A stretch of 64,000 bases of DNA from Globisporangium splendens (lineage: Eukaryota; Oomycota; Peronosporomycetes; Pythiales; Pythiaceae): positions 186,001 through 250,000 of the forward strand of contig VFIW01000062.1 in the NCBI GenBank assembly GCA_006386115.1, written 5' to 3'. Under the pieces are notes generated by a model. That model saw only the letters and a list, made by a program, of their open reading frames with translations. It searched no databases and was not told where the DNA came from. Shown here one piece after another: positions 1-9,564 of the stretch (its first letter is position 1; every line of letters begins with the position of its first letter). A program made the position numbers and the translations under genes.

Positions 1-384
1 CGAGTGGGCTGCGGCGGCTGGCTGCCTCGATGTCGTCAAGTGGATCCATGCAAATCGCACGGAAGAGTGCACTGCGCTTGCAATGGGAAATGCCAGGTCG
101 CTTGAGGTGAGAAAGTGGCTACACGGAAATCGATACGAAGGGTGCACTGCAGATGCGATGGACCATGTCGTCTGCGAGAGCGACTTGACAGAGTGCTTTT
201 CCTGCATACCCATCGAAGCGAAGGGTGTCCACCCCAAGCTGCATTCAATGCAACGAGCCGAGGTGATTTTGAAGCGCTCCTCTGGTTGTGCAAGAACTAC
301 CTTGAGCGAGTGAAATTCGAGGAAATGCGGTCAGGATACGCCTTGGTCGACGCGGTGCTGACTGCAGGAGAGAATTGGCACTAG
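1..384 (+). pseudogene. 3' end of an ankyrin-like repeat gene, frameshifted
   Basis: Only the C-terminal part is in the window; it runs off the left edge. Frame 2 carries typical family units (a WIHANRTEEC unit, then a WLHGNRYEGC unit). At about 185-195 the reading continues in frame 1 with the family C-terminal cap (DRVLFLHTHRSEGC, then a LLWLCKNYLERVKFEEM block) to a TAG at 382-384. The need to change frame marks a one-base lesion or an assembly error. The unit before the cap is the shortened one typical of the family. Confidence 0.75.
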
Positions 385-544
385 ATAGTGCGTGAGGTTG
401 AATATGCCAGTGCGATGCCCAAAACCAACATTCCTAATCTTGATAAAATGAAGCTCAGATACCCCCACAAGAGCAAAGCGTTCTCGTAAAGGCTTTCTGT
501 ACGAAAAGATACATGCGAGATACCTGGATGCCTGATACTTTTAG

Positions 545-682
545 TACAAATGGAAACTCGCTGATTCGCTGAACGACGTGGGGAAGCGCTTCTAGTCGCG
601 ACTGTGCACTGTACTTGCACGCGGCAGCAGCAGACGCGAGTGGAGGGCACGCTGCACCGTTGTCACGTACGAAAGCAGCCAT
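545..682 (-). pseudogene. 5' fragment of an ankyrin-like repeat gene
   Basis: The minus strand from the ATG at 682 encodes the conserved N-terminal block of the family (PPLASAAAACKYSAQ, then LEALPHVVQRISEF). Similarity stops near 545 and no repeat units follow. This is a truncated N-terminal remnant lying head-to-head with the intact gene at 996-2639. It is too short to make the family protein. Confidence 0.7.
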
Positions 683-995
683 TGTTGAGCCGCCACTTGC
701 TTGCTGTGTGCGCTTTTGGAGAATGACGATGGTGAAGTTTGTCAACTTGTCAAATGTACCCACACCACAATTTTATGTGGTTCTCAATTAGCCAAAATAT
801 GCACATTTTCGAAGCATTGTGACAAATGATGGCAAGTGGGAGTGAAGGATTGAGTGTGTATTTTTGTAAAGTTCGCAAACGGTGCTATACCCAGTATACA
901 TCCACGCGCACTTAGTGGCCACAGAAGAGATTCACAAGCAAATTTCGCACAACGTCAGACAGCTTTGGCCATTGCTCCAGTTCCGGCGTCACGCC

Positions 996-2639
996 ATGTC
1001 CGATGATGGTGTCAGTTCAGGCAGCGCGTCCTCGCCATCACCGCTGCTGCCCCCACTCGCGTCTGCACTTGCTGTGTGCCAGTACGGCGCGCAGCCGCAG
1101 CTCGGAGCGCTGTCCCACGTCGTGATGCGGATCAGCGAGTACCTCGACTGTGCGCTCCCATCGCTTTGGACGATTCCACGGGCATGTGAGGCGAATCTGC
1201 TCTTGTTACTGCAGCGACTTGCGGCTCGGGAGCCGTATGGGGGTGCAGACAAGTATTACCAGGCGTTCCAGGTTGCCAGCGGACTCGTGTCTGCGGTACG
1301 ACACAGCAACCTGGAAATGATCCAGTGGCTGTGCAAAGCGTGTACTCCGTTGGTGTTTGTCGAGACAGCGTTGCGAGAAGCAGTGAAGCTGGGCAATTTG
1401 CGCATTGTGCAGTGGTTTTGTGAAAATTATGAGGGTGGCGTCATCTCAGACGCCTCACTGATGGACGATGCGGCAGCCCACGGCCATCTCGAAATCTTGG
1501 AGTGGTTGCACAGGCATCCAAACACCAACGAATGTACCAGTGCTGCGATCGACAATGCCGTGCTGAATAACCATTTCGAGGTCGTCAAGTGGCTTCATGC
1601 GACTTTTGAGTATCGGTCTCCGGATGCTCTGCGGTACGCAATTACTCGTGGCCACCTGGATATCGCGCGGTTTTTGTTCGAGCACAAGTATGTTCTCCAC
1701 AGACCAAGCCGGTTCTCTGACCCTGTGTCGACTAGTCTTGATATGGTGAAGTGGGCTCACGAGTCGTCCATTGAAGGATATGCCGACTACTTTATGAAGT
1801 GTGCGACAACCGAAGGCGATTTGGAGATCGTGCAGTATCTCTTTGATACAGGCTTTGAAGGTCCAATGCGTGCTGCAATGGACAACGCCACCGGAAATGG
1901 TCACCTCGACATTGTCCAGTGGTTGCATGAAAATCACGGCTGTGAGTGTACCACGATGGCTATGGACGACGCGGCAAGAGGAGGTCATCTCGACGCGGTC
2001 CAGTGGCTCCACGAGAACCGAAGCGAAGGGTGTACAGTTAAAGCAATGGATTTTGCGGCTGAGCATGGCCATTTGAACATCATTCGATGGTTGCACACTC
2101 ACCGAACGGAAGGGTGTACAGCGATCGCTATGGATGCTGCAGCAACAAGTGGGCATTTGGATGTTGTGAAATGGTTGCACGAAAACCGCCACGAGGGGTG
2201 CACAGTGGAAGCGATGAATGGCGCCGCTCGAAATGGTCACTTGGATGTCGTCAAGTGGCTGCATGAAAATCGTATCGAAGGTTGCACTCTGAATGCAATG
2301 GATAGCGCTGCCGTTGGCGGCCACCTTGAGGTCGTCGAATGGCTTCATAAAAACCGTTCCGAAGGTTGCACGACAACGGCAATGGACGATGCAGGATCGC
2401 TCGCTGTCCTGAAGTGGTTGCATGAGAATCGACGCGAGGGCTGTACTTCAAGAGCGATGGATTGTGCTGTGCGGGCGAATGATTTTGACAGGGTGCTGTA
2501 TTTGCAAAGAAATCGAAGCGAAGGGTGCACTGGGGAAGCTATTGCTTATGCCTTCGAACACCACCACTCTGCGCTTTTCCTATGGCTGTGTGAAAATTAC
2601 GGCGACAAGGTGAACCTTGACGGAATTCAGCAGATATGA
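996..2639 (+). CDS. 28-residue ankyrin-like repeat protein (intact)
   Basis: Single-exon gene of 547 codons. The frame is open from 882, but the only ATG before the conserved N-terminus is at 996, so I start there. The N-terminal cap (about residues 20-110) has the family block ending in ISEYLDC and an RACEAN motif. About 14 units follow, the regular ones with a 28-residue period and consensus EGCTxxAMDxAAxxGHLDVVKWLHENR. Then come a shortened unit (MDDAGSLAVLKWL) and a C-terminal cap (DFDRVLYLQRNRSEGC, FLWLCENYGDKVNL). There is no signal peptide or membrane segment, so it is probably an intracellular protein-binding scaffold. The partner is unknown. The period is shorter than the canonical 33-residue ankyrin repeat. 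Confidence 0.85.
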   Translation: MSDDGVSSGSASSPSPLLPPLASALAVCQYGAQPQLGALSHVVMRISEYLDCALPSLWTIPRACEANLLLLLQRLAAREPYGGADKYYQAFQVASGLVSAVRHSNLEMIQWLCKACTPLVFVETALREAVKLGNLRIVQWFCENYEGGVISDASLMDDAAAHGHLEILEWLHRHPNTNECTSAAIDNAVLNNHFEVVKWLHATFEYRSPDALRYAITRGHLDIARFLFEHKYVLHRPSRFSDPVSTSLDMVKWAHESSIEGYADYFMKCATTEGDLEIVQYLFDTGFEGPMRAAMDNATGNGHLDIVQWLHENHGCECTTMAMDDAARGGHLDAVQWLHENRSEGCTVKAMDFAAEHGHLNIIRWLHTHRTEGCTAIAMDAAATSGHLDVVKWLHENRHEGCTVEAMNGAARNGHLDVVKWLHENRIEGCTLNAMDSAAVGGHLEVVEWLHKNRSEGCTTTAMDDAGSLAVLKWLHENRREGCTSRAMDCAVRANDFDRVLYLQRNRSEGCTGEAIAYAFEHHHSALFLWLCENYGDKVNLDGIQQI

Positions 2640-3060
2640 GAGGAACCAAACATTCACATTTAGTGCGCGAGTGTGGCATGTTGGGATTTTAGTGCAGAGG
2701 AAAGAAATTTTGTTCAACCAGCAGCAACTGCAGTAGAGCCATGTTTGGCACGTGGTGTTTGCGCGTTCGAAGTTTAAATGACGTTTATTGCAAATGCTAT
2801 TGTTGTCGATGAGACACAAACATTGTGAAAAAAACGGATCTGCTCTGAAAGAGGCTTTGCATGAGTTTCAAAGTTGGCGCATGGCACCATTTACTGTGTT
2901 GCAACTCAAACCATAGCCTTTGCGAACGCTGGTGCCATCTTCGAATTGTATCCACCACCAAGAGACTATTCTTTGATAGGCTGCAAAATAAAAAAAAGCG
3001 CAATAAATCCTGCAAGCTCCTACATTTTCTCGGCAAACGCTTTGCCACATACAAACCATT
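2640..3060. other. intergenic, no gene seen
   Basis: A/T-rich spacer between the intact ankyrin-like gene and an antisense fragment. Short ORFs here have no recognisable motif. Confidence 0.5.
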
Positions 3061-3302
3061 CTAGTTCTCCGAGTAAATACGTCTTCGTCCTGCATTCAGC
3101 ACCACATCGAGAAATTCGTACTGTGAGTTGATTCCTTCGAGATCCGCTTGGCTCGGGTAGTTCTCAAACAGCCAGAGAAACACTTCAAAGTAGCGTCGAC
3201 TCGATGCATTCGGTGCAGCTTTCTTCGAGCAGTCTTCGCTTCGATTGGTGTGCAAGAATAGCAGTTTGCCCAAGTCTTCCTCGTAAACAGCCTAGTCCAT
3301 CG
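3061..3302 (-). pseudogene. C-terminal fragment of an ankyrin-like repeat gene
   Basis: Minus-strand translation shows the family C-terminal cap (LLFLHTNRSEDC, then VFLWLFENYPSQADLEGI). The upstream codons read AMD followed by an in-frame TAG and then AVYEEDLGK, so the fragment is interrupted and has no repeat array in front of it. Confidence 0.7.
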
Positions 3303-3689
3303 CTTTGATTGTGCACCTTTCCAAAAATCTCAGCAAACAGCAACTCGTACTTAGACGGAAAGATACATCCGTACTTAGCCGCACACTACGTGTTCAGCAC
3401 TTGGACCATCACTCCTGCTTTTCTCAGCGTATCATTTGTCATTTGTCCGACGGCGACGGAACTAAGGGCTCCTTCTGAAATTCAGACAGACAGGCGAGCA
3501 GCTCCGACGGCGACGACGACGACGGCTGCGCGCAGTCCGCAGCACCCACGGAACAAGAGTTTACGCACGTTTTCCACATCACAGCAAGACCAAAGGGAAA
3601 AAGAGGAGAGGAAACGCTTGCGGTCCATCCACCTGAAGGCGACAGTTACTCGGTGGGCACGAGTCCCGCATTGCATTTGACACACGCCG
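3303..3689 (+). other. upstream region / probable 5' UTR of the zinc-finger gene
   Basis: 387 bases between an antisense ankyrin fragment and the ATG at 3690. An open frame (3309-3680) shows no domain and is not in frame with the zinc-finger gene. I read it as promoter and leader; no TATA box stood out. Confidence 0.4.
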
Positions 3690-5572
3690 ATGGCTCCGAT
3701 CGCGAGTTTGCATTCGTCCGTCGACGTGCGGATGCCGCCGCCGGATAACAACGCAGACGCCGTTCGGCCAAGTGAGCGCAGCAGCGCGTTCGAACACCAG
3801 CAGCGGCGAGGGGGAGAGGAGCAGTCAGAACAACAAAGCATGAGAAAGGACGTGACCAACGACGAGAACAACGACACTGTCGCTGCTGGTGGTAGCAATT
3901 CGGTGTTCACTTCAGATTTTGTGGTTGACGCTTCGGCTTTGCCTGGAGCAGCGCTCAGTCCAGAGTCCGCCGTGAAAATGGTGAGCCCACTGGCGATGAG
4001 TGAAGCTCCGTCCTCGATTGGGTTTGTGGAGGTCTTGAACAGCCATGATCCATCGCCAATGGGGATGATTCAGTTGCCCGTACAACTTGGGTTCGAGTGG
4101 GGGAAGAGCAGTGAGAATAGTGAGACGACAGCACAGATAGACATTAAGAGTACGAGCCCTAAACGGGAACGCGAGACGACGGATTCATCGCAGCATGAGG
4201 ACTCGTCGGACTCGTCGTCGACCAAGAAGGTGTTCAAGTGCACGTTCCCTGGATGCGGGAAGGAATTCCACCTCAAGGGCAATCTCAAGCGCCACCTGAA
4301 CATCCACAATGGCGACAAGAAGTTCAAGTGCAAATTCTGCGGCAAGGATTTCCTGCGCAAGGCAGACATGGAGGTCCACCATCGCGTGCACACGGGTGAA
4401 AAGCCCTACCAGTGCAAGTTTGCCGAGTGCGACAAATCGTTTGCGCGCCGATCGGATCTGCTCAGCCACGAGCGCACACATGTGTACGTAGCTATCTTTC
4501 TTGTAATACGTGCATTGAACTTGGCACCAACTGATCTTCTTTGTGTTTGTACACGCGCGGAAAAATGTACAGGGGAACCAAGCCATTTGCATGTTTGTAT
4601 CCTGGTTGTGGCCGCCACTTTGCGCGGAAATTTGATCTGCAAAAGCACCAGCGCATGCATGACAACCACAGCAGCGAATGCCAAAAGAAACGCAAAATCT
4701 CGTCACCTTCGAGTGACGACTGCAGCTGCTGGTCTGCTCCTCAAGAAGAAACTGCTGCTCTGTCAGTAGCAGTGCCATCAATCGCGCCAGCCTCGATGCC
4801 TGCGAATGCCCAGCCACCTCTTTCCGCAGTAGCAGCGCGATACCAGCTCACGTGCACAGAAGACCACGTGCATTCACCGCCAGCGTGCTTTGCCTCTTTT
4901 GCGTCTGTGGACTCGCTCGACAGCTTTCTTCTCTCGCAGGAATCGTTTGACATGAAGCGACCGGGGCTCGAGACAAACGCAACTGCAGCAGGAGAGAGAA
5001 CGAGTGACACAACGGGCATGAGCGAATCCGTTATACCAGACGCCAGCAAACAGGACTTTGACGCTTCGTCGTCCCCGTTTCCAACTTTCACGTCTGCCGT
5101 CCAGATAACCGGTACGCCGTCGCCACCGCAAGTACCAGCTGCAGTTACTTCTGGCAAACGCGTACGCTCTTCTTCGCCATCGGGTTCGTGTCCGATGGAC
5201 GCAGGGCTCTTACAAGATTATTCCAAGCACAACTCGCAATGCGGCCATTTGTCGATCCTGCACGGGAACCATCGAGACTACGTCGTGAAAAACCACCTGG
5301 TGTGCCAGAACCGCGTGAAATCGATCAGTGGTAGCGATGACCACGCTGCGAGTGCCGCGAGCGCGCGCTGCGTGACGGACCAGGAGCCGCATCGGCCTGG
5401 ATGTGGCCATTTGCCTGTACGCCACAAGGACCACATCGACTATGTGGTGGAAGATAACTTATTTTGCCAGCACGCGGGGCTGCTCGAGGGCGCCGACAAC
5501 ATCGAGTTGCTGGACGACGATTTTTGGGACTTTTACGGCGCCATCGGGTCCATGAACACGGATGACGTGTGA
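3690..5572 (+). CDS. four-finger C2H2 transcription factor with tandem C-terminal Cys/His modules
   Basis: Two exons, 3690-4483 and 4573-5572, with an 89-bp intron (donor GTACGT at 4484, acceptor ACAG ending 4572); 597 residues. Splicing joins finger 3 to finger 4 through a THVGTKPF linker, which supports the junction. Four C2H2 fingers lie at about residues 182-298: fingers 1, 3 and 4 are C-x4-C type and finger 2 is C-x2-C. The N-terminal 180 residues and the region after the fingers are Ser/Ala/Asp-rich and probably disordered. Near the C-terminus, around residues 485-510 and 539-564, a motif occurs twice: CGHL, an HxxH, DYVV and a final CQ. The protein is probably a nuclear DNA-binding regulator; the paired modules look metal-binding. 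Its target genes cannot be told from the sequence. Confidence 0.85.
4484..4572 (+). other. intron of the zinc-finger gene
   Basis: GTACGT donor and TGTACAG acceptor. Removing it restores the inter-finger linker and one reading frame across both exons. Reading through gives a premature end at 4769. Confidence 0.85.
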
Positions 5573-5773
5573 GTACTTTAAAATGAACCGAGCATATAAG
5601 CTGGCTTGCCCGGTGTGTTTTCTGGGATAAAGCGACATTGGCAAAATGGTTGCAATCGCTGGCTTTGCATTTCCGCATTACGAATAGCGTGCTCTGTCGT
5701 GCCTTCTTATACCAAAAACTAAGACTTCGTGGCGGCTTTTGGTCATAATTCTCCACAACAAAAAGATGCGCAT

Positions 5774-8155
5774 CTACAGACCACCCATCAGGCGCGTGGC
5801 TTCGCCGTGCGCCGCATTGTTGCGATTGTGGTACGCGCCACGGAACGACGGACTGAATGCCCAGACTAAGCAGTTGAGCAGCCCCTGTGCGTAGAAGCAG
5901 ACCTCGTTCACGTACAACCAGATCGACGACGACGCAAACACGTTGAACGCCATGAGGAAGCCCACGAATGTTGGCAGCACAAACGTCATGAGCGTCACGA
6001 CCGTGCACGCCAGCAGGTGCTTGGTGCTGCGGCGGTCAGCCTCGGACTGGGAGCCCATGGCACGCTCTTGCCGCGTCTGCGTCACGAGATGCACTGCCGC
6101 GAACGACAGGAAGATCGTCAGGCACGCCGGGAAGTAGAACAGGAACATGCGTGCCCACTCCGGACTGCGGCCCACAAAGCAAAAGCGGCACGGACCAAAC
6201 AGATCCGGGAGGAACCCGATCACGCCGGTCAACATCGCAAACAGGCCGCAAAACATCGCCGACGTCCAGGTCAAGACGTAGTACACGCGCGTGTAGTCGA
6301 CGGTGCTCGCACGGTAACCTCGGATCACGCGCACCAGTTCCAGCGCGATGCATCCGCTGAACATCAGGATCGCCGTGCCGCTGAACTGCTGCACGCCCAT
6401 AAGGATGCCACAGAACGCCGTCGACTGCGGCGCACGCGCAATGCCCGCGACCCACACTGACAGGCAGTACACGAAGTTGCACACCGAGAGCCAAAAGAGC
6501 AGAGACAGCGCGCGCTTCTGGCGCAACTGTGGATAGTGCCAGAACGAACCGATAATGAACGCCGAACCGACGAGTGAGAGCCCCGAGACAAAGAGCACAA
6601 GCACCGAGTGCGAGTCCATGTCGTACAGGTCGAAGCTGTTCTCGAAGAACGGCGAGAGTGCGCTACTGCTTGGGACCGCGCCGTTGCCGTTCGCGCCACT
6701 CTCCGTTCCGTCGTCGAGGCCACACAATGGCGAGCTCTTGGTGCACGCGAAGCCGATCTGCTTCTTGCGCACGTCGTACAGCGAGTAAAACTTCTTCATG
6801 AACACGTCGCCGAGCACCCACATTTCTTGGCCGCTCGGCTGCACGAGCACGATGCACGTCAGACCAACGCATAGCGTGTAGTCCTCGCCCTCGAGCACGT
6901 AGAAATGCTTGCCGCCGACGCCAATGCGCATGGGCGGGAAGTCCTGCGGCGCGCACAGGAAACACTGGAAGCCGTACTCGACAAAGCCACAATAGCAGCC
7001 CTGATTCTGCGCGTAGTTGGCCACGTCGTACAAAAAGTCCAGGTACAAGTTGCTTGGAATACCGATCAGCGACGTGCCCGAGTCCACAAACGCCACGCAC
7101 TCGTCAGCGCACAAGTTGGATCCTTTGTCGCCCATGCGGACATTGTGCAGTGAGACGCGCCAAAAGGTCCAGAGTCCGAACTGTGGGAGCACCTCCGTGA
7201 GCTGCCACTCGGCGTCGATCGACGCCATGTAGCTCTCATCGTAGCCGCCAATGTGCAGCTGCGAGCCGTTCGAGTTTGGCTCAGGACTCAAGTAGAACGC
7301 GAACACTGGGTCGAGGTCTGGGTACTGCTCCAAGAGCATGAAGAACAGCGGCGGATCGGAAAACGTCGCGAGGCCGTCGAACGCAAGCCCCAGCAGTCCG
7401 TCGGCCTTCATCTTGGCCATGGACTCCTCCTCATCGGTCACGATACCGACGACCCCGTTCTTGATCTCGTACTGCGCGACACGGACCGTATCGTGACCGA
7501 AGTGGCCGCTCACCTTGCCGCTGCCGTACTGGACCGCAAAGCGGTCATCGCGCGCCTGAGTGAACGTGGTCGACTGGGAACTCTGGAAGCGGTCGGCGCC
7601 TGCGCATTCCTTACATTGGCTGCCGGGCACCCACAAATCGGACGAACCGGTGTCAAAGCACACGAGAACCTCCTGTGGTGGGGTCCCGATCGTAATCGGT
7701 CCGAAGAACTGGAATTCCATAAAGTTGACCAGCGGAATGTGGCCCGCAGTAGCCAAATCCTGCGCATCATGCAGCCAATTGGACGTATCGGCAGCCGACC
7801 GCATCGCTCCCATTGACTTTGGCGTCTGGATTGCAGCCGCATTCATAACGTCATCAGGACGAATCATCCTCTGCATCTTCTTCTGGCTGTCGAGAACCGT
7901 CGTCGCCTCTACCTCCTGCGCCTTCATCAACTTGCTCTCATCGCCACTCGCTGGTGCGCGATGGTGCACGTGCAGCAGATCGCTGGCGCTGCGCATCTTG
8001 GCGTGCGCGCTCAGCGGAATGCGGAAGATCTCGCTTTTCGCGGCAACGGCGGGAACCAGCAGCGCAGTCAGCAGCAGCGCGATGGCGACGGAGAACGCGG
8101 CAGCGACGCGCATCGGACGTGCGCTGCGTCTGCGGCTTCCAGCGCGCGACGGCAT
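5774..8155 (-). CDS. aspartic protease fused to a seven-transmembrane receptor domain (AP-GPCR)
   Basis: Single exon, 793 residues, ATG at 8155 (a second ATG lies at codon 15). A hydrophobic signal segment spans about 16-39 and a propeptide-like stretch runs to about 140. The pepsin-type (A1) domain spans about 145-475, with catalytic FDTGSSDLWVPGS (D168), flap VQYGSG (Y210) and FVDSGTSLIG (D358). After a Ser/Gly/Asn-rich linker come seven hydrophobic helices at about 518-539, 550-572, 581-611, 623-650, 668-692, 713-737 and 743-767, then a short cytoplasmic tail. Both catalytic aspartates are present, so the protease should be active, placed outside the cell or in a vesicle lumen and tethered to the receptor. 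This fusion is known from oomycetes. The gene converges on the zinc-finger gene with about 200 bp between stops. The ligand or substrate is unknown. Confidence 0.9.
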   Translation of the reverse strand: MPSRAGSRRRSARPMRVAAAFSVAIALLLTALLVPAVAAKSEIFRIPLSAHAKMRSASDLLHVHHRAPASGDESKLMKAQEVEATTVLDSQKKMQRMIRPDDVMNAAAIQTPKSMGAMRSAADTSNWLHDAQDLATAGHIPLVNFMEFQFFGPITIGTPPQEVLVCFDTGSSDLWVPGSQCKECAGADRFQSSQSTTFTQARDDRFAVQYGSGKVSGHFGHDTVRVAQYEIKNGVVGIVTDEEESMAKMKADGLLGLAFDGLATFSDPPLFFMLLEQYPDLDPVFAFYLSPEPNSNGSQLHIGGYDESYMASIDAEWQLTEVLPQFGLWTFWRVSLHNVRMGDKGSNLCADECVAFVDSGTSLIGIPSNLYLDFLYDVANYAQNQGCYCGFVEYGFQCFLCAPQDFPPMRIGVGGKHFYVLEGEDYTLCVGLTCIVLVQPSGQEMWVLGDVFMKKFYSLYDVRKKQIGFACTKSSPLCGLDDGTESGANGNGAVPSSSALSPFFENSFDLYDMDSHSVLVLFVSGLSLVGSAFIIGSFWHYPQLRQKRALSLLFWLSVCNFVYCLSVWVAGIARAPQSTAFCGILMGVQQFSGTAILMFSGCIALELVRVIRGYRASTVDYTRVYYVLTWTSAMFCGLFAMLTGVIGFLPDLFGPCRFCFVGRSPEWARMFLFYFPACLTIFLSFAAVHLVTQTRQERAMGSQSEADRRSTKHLLACTVVTLMTFVLPTFVGFLMAFNVFASSSIWLYVNEVCFYAQGLLNCLVWAFSPSFRGAYHNRNNAAHGEATRLMGGL

Positions 8156-8786
8156 GGCTCTCGAGGGTCGAATGGCGAATGACGTGGCGGTGGCGATGCA
8201 GGAAGAGCGCGAATGCAGACGCAGTAGCAGCTTCTTCTTGAGTGGATCTTGCTGGGAATGGCCGTGTCTTTAGTGGGAGTGGATCAGCAGAATGATGGTA
8301 ATCTCATTTTTGCGAGAAAGTATTGTAGAACACCTGAATAGTGGTCATTTTGGTTTCCATCCATTGATCTTGTCGAGTGCTTCTATTTTTTTGAAAGCTA
8401 CCCGAAGAGTTGTCTTTTGGACAGGGTATTCATTTGAGGAGGAATCTTGTGCCTTACAGTAGGGCTAGAAGATAGAGAGGAATCAAGTAGATATGCGAAT
8501 ATCGTGTTTGAGAGCAATGAGCCGAATGCTTGCATATTCATTATAAAGAGGCTTTCGAATGTGTTTGTATGTAAGATGTGCCATCTAATATGACACTCAT
8601 TTCGGATTCCTCTTTATAACAAATAGCTCAATTGGTTTTGCCCATGTTTATGTATCATTAGCAGTGGACCACGAGCAATGACCCGTGTCTGAGGTCCCCT
8701 AATGAGGAATAAACACCACACATACTTGAAGACAAACTGAGCACCCAAACGCCATCTACCCTGTTGCAGCAACCCTCTCTGAACAC
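8156..8786. other. intergenic, upstream of the protease-receptor gene
   Basis: About 630 bases of A/T-rich sequence with no credible ORF. It should hold the promoter of the minus-strand protease-receptor gene. I saw no clear core element. Confidence 0.4.
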
Positions 8787-9104
8787 TTGCAGCACCTCAC
8801 AGCGAATCGGCATGACAATGGGTTGCACGAGAACCGCTCTGAGGGCTGGACGTCAAACGCGATGGAAGTTGCTGCGCGTCACAATTGCTTTGACAACGCG
8901 CTTTCTCTGCACGAAAACTGGTGTACATATTGTGGCGGGAAAACGTTTTGCACCGCGTTGGGAAACCACAGCTTCGACATTTTTCTCTGGTTGTGTGAGA
9001 AGCACGCTTTTGCACTGGATCGTGAATTTATTCATAGGCGGTTTAACTACCTCGTGCCAGTGTTGCGAAGAATCGAGGCTGGTTCGTTGGCTGCAATTGG
9101 ATAA
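8787..9104 (+). pseudogene. degenerate C-terminal fragment of an ankyrin-like gene
   Basis: The translation shows decayed family signatures in order: LHENRSEGWTSNAM, CFDNALSLHENW in place of DFDRVLYLxxNR, and FDIFLWLCEKHAFALD as the C-terminal cap. There is no repeat array or N-terminus upstream. The stop is at 9102-9104. Confidence 0.6.
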
Positions 9105-9564
9105 ACAAGTCGAGAGGTCCGAAGTTACTCGATTTTTTCAAAGCTCCAATCATCTAAACAGACAAGGACATGTGCGGCGAATCACCGCTGGTGTGTGGGT
9201 AGAGCATATCAATGAGCATGGGGTTTCATTTTCAGCTCCTAGCGTGACTATAGAAGCTATTTGCTCTGGCGCTTTAAGGGGTTAACACGCACAGATGGCG
9301 TTGGCGCATGCGCTGCAGCAAATGGAACAAATTGGCTCGACAAAGGTCGCGGAATGGTCCGCTACGGCGGAAGCGCATCGTCCAGGATGTGCTGCGCAAC
9401 GTGTTTCAAAATCTACGAATTGAATTAATTGTCGATACGTCAATGCAGACAAACCCAATCAATGGGAACACTTGTATTCACAATAACTTGCTGGACAACG
9501 TGTCCACAATATTCACCAAACTGCAGTTTCGTTCATAACACAAGCCACTTTATCTGCAGTGCGC
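9105..9564. other. intergenic, no gene seen
   Basis: About 460 bases between an ankyrin fragment and the 3' end of the secreted-protein gene. Overlapping small ORFs have no recognisable domain. Confidence 0.4.

Noticed and set aside
882..995. Upstream extension of the first intact ankyrin-like gene
   Set aside because: The frame opens with GTG and has no ATG before 996; the extra residues are not shared by relatives.
1455..2423. Long antisense ORF (322 codons) opposite the ankyrin-like array
   Set aside because: Antisense frames of the 84-bp repeats are naturally stop-poor. The translation is itself a repeat shadow (QPLDDxEVTISG units), and the same happens opposite every intact member (23602-24579, 48504-49481).
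7253..7816. Antisense ORFs across the protease-receptor gene
   Set aside because: High-GC shadow frames with Arg/His-rich composition and no motif, while the sense frame has intact catalytic residues.
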